Shown one piece after another: positions 55,437 through 64,000 of a stretch of DNA of 64,000 bases. A program made the position numbers and the translations under genes. Numbering within the stretch: the first letter of the stretch is position 1; each line of letters begins with the position of its first letter. Source of the DNA: Mycobacterium sp. AT1 (GTDB lineage Bacteria; Actinomycetota; Actinomycetes; Mycobacteriales; Mycobacteriaceae). The stretch lies in NCBI RefSeq assembly GCF_002043095.1, contig NZ_MVOC01000027.1, positions 1 through 64,000 on the forward strand. The letters are read 5' to 3'. The notes beneath the pieces were generated by a model. That model was not told where the DNA came from, did no database searches, and worked only from the letters and a program-made list of their open reading frames with translations.

Positions 55437-55451
55437 CTACGATCCCGTAGG
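55436..55451. promoter_or_regulatory. Operator-like motif B upstream of desA3
   Basis: CCTACG-ATCC-CGTAGG, embedded in a 24-bp element with perfect 10-bp arms GTAACCTACG/CGTAGGTTAC (55432-55455). The centre is 15 bp from that of site A, so two dimers would overlap or bind opposite faces. It fits a TetR-type operator. Confidence 0.65.
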
Positions 55452-55468
55452 TTACTAGCCGGTAAAGC

Positions 55469-56605
55469 TCAGACATCCAGCACGCAATCGCCAGAAGCTG
55501 CGGAAACACACGTCTGCACCCGGTTGCCGGGCTCGTGCTCGACGCCGGTTCTCAGGTCCCGAACGTGCCCGTCGACGAGCCCGACGACGCAGGACTGGCA
55601 GATGCCCATCCGGCACCCGAACGGCATCCGGATGCCCGCGGCCTCCCCCGCATCCATCAGCGAGGTGGCGGCGTCGACCTCGACGGACTTGCCGCTGCGC
55701 TCGAACGTGACGGTTCCGCCCGTGCCGTGCACGGGGGCGCGCGTGGCCGCGAACCGCTCCAGGTGCAGCCTGTCGCCGGCGCCCGCAGCCGACCAGACGC
55801 GGTGCGCGTCGTCGAGCATCGCACCGGGACCGCACGCCCACGTCTGACGCTCGTGCCAGTCGGGTACGACCTCGGCCAGCTTGGCCAGGTCGAGCCGGCC
55901 CTCCGTGCGAGTCGACCGCACCGTCAACCGGTAGCCGTCATGCGCGTCGTGGAGCCGGGCCAGTTCATCGGCGAACATCACGTCGGACTCGGTCGGCGCC
56001 GAGTGCACGTGGACGACGTCGGTGATCTGGTCGCGGCGTGCGAGCGTCCGCAGCATCGACATCACCGGCGTGATGCCCGACCCCGCGGTCAAGAACAGCA
56101 CCGACGCCGGTGCGGGGTCCGGCAGGACGAAATTGCCCTGCGGTGCCGCCAGCCGCACGATGGTCCCCGGCGTCACGCCTCCCACCAGATGACTGGACAG
56201 GAAGCCCTCGGGCATCGCCTTGACGGTGATGGTGATGGTCCGGTCCCGGGTGACGGGAGTCGAGGTCAGCGAGTACGACCGCCAGCGCCACCGACCGTCC
56301 ATCAGCACGCCGATGCCGACGTACTGACCGGGCTCGTAGCCGAAGTGAAAACCCCAGCCCGGCTTGATCACCAGCGTCGCGGAGTCGACCGTCTCGCGGC
56401 GCACCTCGACCACGCGGCCGCGGAGTTCACGCGCCGACCACAGCGGGTTGGCCAGCTTCAGATAGTCGTCGGGCAACAGGGGCGTGGTGATGCGCCCGAC
56501 GACCGAACGCAGTGCCTGCAAACCAGGATGCTTGTTGGCGCCCTTGGGAATTGGGCGAATGGTGTCGGCCACATTGGCCGCAATCTTGATCTCGTTCTTG
56601 GCCAT
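55469..56605 (-). CDS. Ferredoxin reductase-type electron donor for DesA3 (Rv3230c-like)
   Basis: 378 residues. FAD domain with RSYSL (109-113), NAD(P) domain with AGSGITP (174-180), and a C-terminal plant-type [2Fe-2S] domain (CRMGICQSC followed by a late Cys in QTCVSA). It passes electrons from NAD(P)H to the desaturase next door, as shown for the M. tuberculosis pair. ATG 56605. Its own operator-like motif lies 56-71 bases upstream. The gap to desA3 (69 bp) contains a second promoter region. Confidence 0.92.
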   Translation of the reverse strand: MAKNEIKIAANVADTIRPIPKGANKHPGLQALRSVVGRITTPLLPDDYLKLANPLWSARELRGRVVEVRRETVDSATLVIKPGWGFHFGYEPGQYVGIGVLMDGRWRWRSYSLTSTPVTRDRTITITVKAMPEGFLSSHLVGGVTPGTIVRLAAPQGNFVLPDPAPASVLFLTAGSGITPVMSMLRTLARRDQITDVVHVHSAPTESDVMFADELARLHDAHDGYRLTVRSTRTEGRLDLAKLAEVVPDWHERQTWACGPGAMLDDAHRVWSAAGAGDRLHLERFAATRAPVHGTGGTVTFERSGKSVEVDAATSLMDAGEAAGIRMPFGCRMGICQSCVVGLVDGHVRDLRTGVEHEPGNRVQTCVSAASGDCVLDV

Positions 56606-56660
56606 GACGGCTCCTGCTCACCTTCGCCTGTATGTCCGCGAGCCGGCTCGCGGACAGCAA

Positions 56661-56676
56661 CCTACGGTACCGTAAC
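56661..56676. promoter_or_regulatory. Operator-like motif upstream of the desaturase reductase
   Basis: CCTACG-GTAC-CGTAAC with a palindromic core ACGGTACCGT. It matches motif A of desA3 at all 12 arm positions. One shared repressor would coordinate both genes. Confidence 0.65.
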
Positions 56677-56697
56677 TTACCGCGTGCCAGCCAGGCC

Positions 56698-57201
56698 TCA
56701 GAGCAGCTCCAACAGAAACGGCAGCTCCTGGGTGGCGTACCAGGCCAGGTCGTGGTCCTGCGCGTCACCGACGGTGAGCTCGGCATCCTCGTCACCGAAA
56801 TCCGCCAGGTCGACCACCTCGATCGCCGCCCTGACGGCCGGCTCCGCCGACGCGTTGTCGAGGTACGCGGCGACGACGTCGCCGACGCCGATCGGACCCG
56901 CCAACCTCACCACGGCGTCGTCGAGATCCGGACGGATCGTCGCGCCATCCACGTCGGCCACCAACACCGCCCGCCGCAGCGGCAGCCCACCATCGGTTCC
57001 CCCCTCGGCCGCCAGCAGTCGCAAGGACGCCAGCGCAGCCTCCCGCAACGCGACTTCCGCGAGTTCGTCGTCGTCGCCTTCTGCGTAGGACTCCCGCAGC
57101 GTCGGAGTGACGGCGAACGCCGTCCCGCTCAAGGCGTGCATGGACTGATCGGCGACGAGGCGCTGAAGCATGGCCAGGGTCGCGGGAATGTAGACACGCA
57201 C
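56698..57201 (-). CDS. DUF6912-like hypothetical protein (Rv3231c-like)
   Basis: 167 residues. It starts MRVYIPATLAMLQRLV and ends LAWYATQELPFLLELL, with an acidic centre. I believe it belongs to DUF6912, whose function is unknown. No motif of an enzyme and no membrane segment are seen. GTG 57201. It lies 17 bp after the end of ppk2 and may be co-transcribed with it. Confidence 0.75.
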   Translation of the reverse strand: MRVYIPATLAMLQRLVADQSMHALSGTAFAVTPTLRESYAEGDDDELAEVALREAALASLRLLAAEGGTDGGLPLRRAVLVADVDGATIRPDLDDAVVRLAGPIGVGDVVAAYLDNASAEPAVRAAIEVVDLADFGDEDAELTVGDAQDHDLAWYATQELPFLLELL

Positions 57202-57218
57202 CAGGGCAGACTAGCTGG

Positions 57219-58067
57219 CTACTCCCTGTCCCCGATCAACGTCGCGACATGGTCGGGCACGTACGTCGACGACGAACGCGGCGGTCGCTCATAGGTCCTG
57301 CTGACGACGGGTCGCTCCGGCAGCGTCACCCTCGGAAGGTCCACCTCGTGGTAGTCGATGGTGGACAGCAGATGGCTCATCATGTTCAACCGGGCGTGTT
57401 TCTTCACGTCGGACTCCACCACGTACCAGGGGCTCGCAGGGATGTCGGTGTGCGCCATCATCTCGTCCTTCGCCCGCGAGTAATCCTCCCAGCGGTACAC
57501 CGACTCCAGGTCCATCGGGCTCAACTTCCACTGCCTGAGCGGATCGTCCATGCGGGACTTGAACCGGCGCAGTTGCTCGTCGTCGGACACGGAGAACCAA
57601 TACTTGCGCAGGATGATGCCGTCCTCCAGGAGCATCTGCTCGAAGACCGGCGTCTGACGCAGGAACAGTGAATGTTGTTCGGGTGTACAGAAACCCATGA
57701 CCTTCTCGACCCCGGCGCGGTTGTACCAGGACCGGTCGAACAGCACGATCTCGCCCTTGGCGGGGAGCTCCGCAACGTAGCGCTGGTAGTACCACTGGCC
57801 GCGTTCGGTGTCGTTGGGCGCAGGCAGGGCGGCAATCCTTGCGACCCGGGGACTCAGGTATTCGGTGATGCGTTTGATGGTGCCGCCCTTGCCCGCCGCG
57901 TCCCGACCCTCGAACACGACCGCGACGCGGGCCCCGGTGTGGCGGGTCCACTCCTGCAGTTTCACGAATTCGGTTTGGAGACGGAACAGTTCAGCCTCGT
58001 AGACGGCGCTGGGAATCTTCGGGTTCTTCGACTGCTTCGACTTCTTCGCAGCCTTGCTCTTGCCCAT
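57219..58067 (-). CDS. ppk2: Polyphosphate kinase 2
   Basis: 282 residues. Walker A FEGRDAAGKGGT (54-62), lid segment (RGQWYYQRYV) and Walker B IVLFDRSWYNRAG (Asp111) define a one-domain PPK2, which makes GTP or ATP from polyphosphate. The N-terminus is Lys/Ser-rich (MGKSKAAKKSKQSK). Class I residues appear intact. ATG 58067. It lies directly downstream of the WS/DGAT gene (24-bp gap). Confidence 0.92.
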   Translation of the reverse strand: MGKSKAAKKSKQSKNPKIPSAVYEAELFRLQTEFVKLQEWTRHTGARVAVVFEGRDAAGKGGTIKRITEYLSPRVARIAALPAPNDTERGQWYYQRYVAELPAKGEIVLFDRSWYNRAGVEKVMGFCTPEQHSLFLRQTPVFEQMLLEDGIILRKYWFSVSDDEQLRRFKSRMDDPLRQWKLSPMDLESVYRWEDYSRAKDEMMAHTDIPASPWYVVESDVKKHARLNMMSHLLSTIDYHEVDLPRVTLPERPVVSRTYERPPRSSSTYVPDHVATLIGDRE

Positions 58068-58091
58068 CGCCGAATCGTAATGCCATGGCAG

Positions 58092-59501
58092 CTACTGCGC
58101 GGCCTCCAGCAGCTCGTCGAGCGACTCCCGCAACAGGGTGGGCAGCATGTCGACGTCGCTCATCGCGTCACGATCGGCGTTGACGCCGAAGTAGAGCATG
58201 CCGTTGTAGGACGTCACACCGATGGCGAGCACCTGCTTGTTGAGCAGAGGCGGAACCGAATAGGTCTCCAACAACTTGGTGCCCGCGACGTACATCTGCT
58301 TCTGCGCGCCAGGCACGTTGGTGATCAACAGATTGAACTGTCGTGCCGAGAAACTGGTCGCAACCCGAGTTCCCATGGCGTGCAACGTCGGTGGCGCAAA
58401 CCCGGACAGCGTGACGATGGTCCTGGCGTCGACGAGGCTGGCCGCCGTCGAATGCGATTCGGTGGCATGGGCGATCTGCGACAACCTCACCACGGCGTTG
58501 CCCTCACCGGTCGGCAGGTCGACGAGGAAGGGCGAGACCTCACTGATCGCCTGGCCTGGCCCCGACACGTCGAGCTCTGCCTCCGGGTACACCGACATGG
58601 GCACCATCGCCCGGATCGTCGACGTCGTGGTGACCGGCTCCCCGCGCGACAGCAGCCAGTTGCGCAACGCCCCGGCGATCACCGCGAGGATGACGTCGTT
58701 GACGTCGCAGTCGTAGCGCGCGCGCAGCTTCCGGTAGTCGTCGAGCTGATGCCCCGCGACCGTGAAGCGACGATTGCGGGACACCGTCGTGTTCAGCGGA
58801 CTGCTCGGCGCCGTCCCGCGCGCCAGCGTCCGGGCGACGTCGGCGAACCTTCGGCCGGTCTCGGCCAGTTGCCCGGTGCTGGTGATGGTCTCCACGACCG
58901 CCGAACGCACTGCCGCCAACTGGGTGCCGGGCCGGGCGACGAACTCACCGACGGCGCCGACGGTCAACCAGGCGTCGCTGGGCTCCCGCGCCGGAATCCA
59001 GATGTCCTCACCGAACTCGGGAGCCTTCTGCGTGCGGTCGGCGATCACGTGGCCGATCTCCAACGCCGTCATGCCGTTGACCAACGCCTGATGCGACTTC
59101 GTGTAGATCGCGATGCGATTCTTGGCCAGGCCCTCGACCAGGTACATCTCCCACAACGGGCGGGACTTGTCGAGCGGCCGCGAGCCCAGCCGCGCCACCA
59201 AGTCGTGCAGTTGCGCGTCGCTGCCAGGAGACGGCAGGGCCGACCGCCGAATGTGATAGGTGATGTCGAAGTCGCGGTCGTCGATCCACACCGGGCGCGC
59301 CAGCCCGTTGACCACCTCGCGCACCTTCTGCCGGTACCGCGGAATCTGAGGCAAGCGCTGTTCGACCGTCGCCAACAGAGTCTCGTAGCTCAAGCCGTTG
59401 CGCGGCTTGCGCAGGATCGACAGCGACCCCACGTACATCGGGGTTGACGTGTTCTCGAGGTGATAGAACGACGCGTCGGCGGCCGACAACCTCGTCACCA
59501 T
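58092..59501 (-). CDS. WS/DGAT-type acyltransferase with altered active-site motif (Tgs3-like)
   Basis: 469 residues, full-length wax ester synthase/diacylglycerol acyltransferase fold (LSAADASFYHLE, PLDKSRPLWEMYLVEGL, LLITNVPG near the C-terminus). The catalytic HHxxxDG reads HQALVNG (137-143): the second His is Gln and Asp is Asn, so classical catalysis may be lost. ATG 59501 follows AAGG with 8 bases spacing. As I recall, the M. tuberculosis homologue is split into Rv3233c and Rv3234c, whereas here the frame is whole. Confidence 0.85.
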   Translation of the reverse strand: MVTRLSAADASFYHLENTSTPMYVGSLSILRKPRNGLSYETLLATVEQRLPQIPRYRQKVREVVNGLARPVWIDDRDFDITYHIRRSALPSPGSDAQLHDLVARLGSRPLDKSRPLWEMYLVEGLAKNRIAIYTKSHQALVNGMTALEIGHVIADRTQKAPEFGEDIWIPAREPSDAWLTVGAVGEFVARPGTQLAAVRSAVVETITSTGQLAETGRRFADVARTLARGTAPSSPLNTTVSRNRRFTVAGHQLDDYRKLRARYDCDVNDVILAVIAGALRNWLLSRGEPVTTTSTIRAMVPMSVYPEAELDVSGPGQAISEVSPFLVDLPTGEGNAVVRLSQIAHATESHSTAASLVDARTIVTLSGFAPPTLHAMGTRVATSFSARQFNLLITNVPGAQKQMYVAGTKLLETYSVPPLLNKQVLAIGVTSYNGMLYFGVNADRDAMSDVDMLPTLLRESLDELLEAAQ

Positions 59502-59667
59502 GACCGCCACCTTCCCTCGCTCCACTCCCGATCCCCGTCACGGTAACCGGCGAAACCCGTGCGCCGCATTACGGGTGCGTGGACGTGTCCCCAGGCCGTG
59601 GGATCATGAATCGTCTGCTCCTCTCCAGCAGATGTCGTCCACCCGCATCGACCGCTGGAGAGCTGCC

Positions 59668-60183
59668 GTGACCGCATCACGCATACCGACTCGTCGTACC
59701 TCGTTCACCTCACCGGTCGTCGACTACGAGCCACCGCCGATCTCGCCTCAGATCGGACCGTGCCCGCCGCCGACATCGGCGGCCATGCACCGCCGTCACG
59801 CCCCGCGACCACTACGGGCGGTACCCGCCGCCACCCCGCACGACGGAGAACCACCCCCGCCGCAGGCCGCCGCCGTCTTCGCCGAGACCGCCCTTCGGCG
59901 GGTTCTCGAGGTGTCGGATCGACGCCGCCCCGTCGCCCAGTTGCGGCCACTCGTCGCACCGGCACTGTTGGACGCGGTGGCGGCGTTCACCAGAGCCGGT
60001 TCACGCGACGGCGCTGCCGTCCTTCGACGGGTGCGCCTGCGAGCGGTGCACGTGCTCGACGGCGAGGCGGCGGCCGCGGAGGTGTTCGCCACCTACTCGC
60101 GTGGGCGGCGCGTCCGCGCCATCGCCGGGCGCGTCGAACTCGTCAAGGGGCGATGGATGGTGGTCGCCCTGCAAGTCGGCTGA
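59668..60183 (+). CDS. Rv3235 family protein (DUF6459-like)
   Basis: 171 residues. Pro/Arg-rich N-terminal half, probably disordered; the C-terminal 100 residues (FAETALRRVLEVSDRRRPVAQLRPLV, VLDGEAAAAEVFATYSRG, RVELVKGRWMVVALQVG) match the Rv3235 family. These proteins often accompany secA and have been suggested to assist secretion, without proof. GTG 59668 follows GGAGAG. It is convergent with secA1 (42-bp gap). Confidence 0.8.
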   Translation: MTASRIPTRRTSFTSPVVDYEPPPISPQIGPCPPPTSAAMHRRHAPRPLRAVPAATPHDGEPPPPQAAAVFAETALRRVLEVSDRRRPVAQLRPLVAPALLDAVAAFTRAGSRDGAAVLRRVRLRAVHVLDGEAAAAEVFATYSRGRRVRAIAGRVELVKGRWMVVALQVG

Positions 60184-60225
60184 TTCCCCCGACCCGCGTT
60201 CAGCCGCTCCGGCACGATTCGCGGC

Positions 60226-63084
<2,859 letters not shown>

Positions 63085-63222
63085 GCTAATTTCCCCTAAG
63101 CCTGGATGCGGCCTCGATGGGCCTCGAATCGCTTCAAACGAGGTCCATCGTAGGTGACCGGCCGACCCGGCCGGCCGAACGCGCCGCACAGGGCGGTCGC
63201 GCCGGCCGCGGGTGACTACCGG

Positions 63223-63891
63223 CTAGGACAGCCGGATGAGTCCGTAGTCGTAGGCGTGACGCCGGTAGACGACGGTCGGCTTGTCGGTTTCCTTGCAGTG
63301 AAACAGGAAGAAGTCGTGGCCGACGAGCTCCATTTCGTAAAGCGCGTCGTCGACGGTCATGGGTGTGGCGGTGTGCTCCTTGGTCCGCACGATCCGACCG
63401 GGTTCGTGGTCATCGAGGGCCGGGCTCTCGTCTTCGACGGGCGCCGACAGCGGCTCGACGAGACGGGTGATCGCGGTGGCCTCGGCGAGCGAGACGGGCG
63501 TCTTGTCCCCGTAGTGAATCTTGCGACGGTCCTTGCTGCGCCGGAGTCGGTTCTCGAGTTTGCTTACCGCCGATTCCAGCGCCGCGTAGAAGCTGTCGGC
63601 GCAGCCTTCGCCGCGCGCAACGGGTCCTCGGCCCCTGGCCGTGATCTCGACGTGTTGGCAGTTCTTGCGCTGCCTGCGATTGCGTTCGTGGTCGAGTTCG
63701 ACGTCGAACAGGTAGATGGTGCGGTCGAAGCGCTCGAGGCGAGCCAGCTTCTCGGAGACATAGGTTCGGAAGTGATCGGGAACTTCGACGTTGCGGCCCT
63801 TGACGACGACCTCGGCGTGGGGGCCGTCGTGCGACTCCTCCTCAGCGCCCACCATCGTTGACTGGTTGGTGTCCACGGATTGTATTGACAT
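63223..63891 (-). CDS. hpf: Long-form ribosome hibernation promoting factor (HPF/Mpy)
   Basis: 222 residues. N-terminal S30AE (YfiA-like) domain from about residue 25 (AEVVVKGRNVEVPDHFRTYV, LDHERNRRQRKNCQHVEITARG), a linker, and the C-terminal dimerisation domain (MTVDDALYEMELVGHDFFLFHCKE, VVYRRHAYDYGLI). Binding stabilises idle 70S or 100S ribosomes. ATG 63891 encodes MSIQSVDTNQ. It lies upstream of secA1 with 138 bp between. Its promoter should lie in 63892-64000; TTATTT on the minus strand there is one candidate -10. Confidence 0.92.
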   Translation of the reverse strand: MSIQSVDTNQSTMVGAEEESHDGPHAEVVVKGRNVEVPDHFRTYVSEKLARLERFDRTIYLFDVELDHERNRRQRKNCQHVEITARGRGPVARGEGCADSFYAALESAVSKLENRLRRSKDRRKIHYGDKTPVSLAEATAITRLVEPLSAPVEDESPALDDHEPGRIVRTKEHTATPMTVDDALYEMELVGHDFFLFHCKETDKPTVVYRRHAYDYGLIRLS

Positions 63892-64000
63892 ACTTGGCAA
63901 CTCGCTTCCTCTTCGGCGGAGCACGCGCTGAGGCGTGCCGACAAATAACAGGAGCGCAGCGAGGGAACCCGAACGAAGTCCGCCCGCGGCGCAAGGTGTC

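Overview
The window looks like chromosomal core DNA of a high-GC, probably fast-growing Mycobacterium (Mycolicibacterium). From memory of the M. tuberculosis H37Rv map, the gene order follows Rv3193c to Rv3241c almost gene for gene: UPF0182, PDZ-Lon protease, DUF2342, ABC1 kinase, whiB7, uvrD2, mrx1, nudC, K+ channel, adnB-adnA, lipV, atl, moeZ, a TetR gene, rhlE, a ParA gene, gpm2-entC, whiB1, pdtaS, rshA-sigH, aroA, rsgA, desA3 and its reductase, ppk2, a WS/DGAT gene, secA1 and hpf. GTG and TTG starts are common, genes often overlap by 4 bp, and no insertion sequence, phage gene or CRISPR array was seen. No database search was possible, so family names rest on motifs and recall.

Layout. 0-5.3 kb: an initiator tRNA with its promoter and terminator, a FAD-linked oxidoreductase and a large SARP-type regulator. 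5.3-11.8 kb: two membrane or envelope proteins (UPF0182, PDZ-Lon), then DUF2342 and an orphan ThiF/TOMM-like protein. 11.8-14.1 kb: what looks like a zinc-starvation island inserted into the conserved order. It holds an alternative L28, two small unknown proteins and a divergent CobW-like protein, with two Zur-box-like palindromes between them. 14.1-16.3 kb: ABC1 kinase and whiB7 with a full regulatory leader (promoter, upstream ORF, attenuator). 16.3-28.8 kb: DNA repair and redox (UvrD2, mycoredoxin, NudC, K+ channel, AdnAB, LipV, Atl). 28.8-38.9 kb: sulfur transfer (MoeZ), a DUF3152 zincin, TetR, an MmpS-like protein, a ferritin-like protein, RhlE and a ParA-type ATPase. 39-41.6 kb: a phosphatase, isochorismate synthase and GNAT operon. 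41.7-46.2 kb: lipid kinase, WhiB1, PdtaS, a biotinyl protein, a 30-residue ribosomal protein (bL37) and SigH/RshA. 46.4-54.1 kb: YbaK, an SDR, two methyltransferases, a SRAP protein, AroA, RsgA and two tandem aldo-keto reductases. 54.2-57.2 kb: the DesA3 desaturase system, with a repeated operator motif. 57.2-64 kb: PPK2, WS/DGAT, SecA1 and the hibernation factor HPF.

Functional links. Several parts deal with stress: SigH/RshA and mycoredoxin (thiol stress), WhiB7 (ribosome-targeting antibiotics), WhiB1 (Fe-S/NO), and zinc starvation (L28 paralogue and CobW-like protein) together with HPF. DNA maintenance is served by AdnAB, UvrD2, Atl and SRAP. The least explained items are the two small proteins downstream of the alternative L28, the orphan ThiF-like protein with four C-terminal-half cysteines, and the CCTACG-N4-CGTA operators of the desaturase genes.
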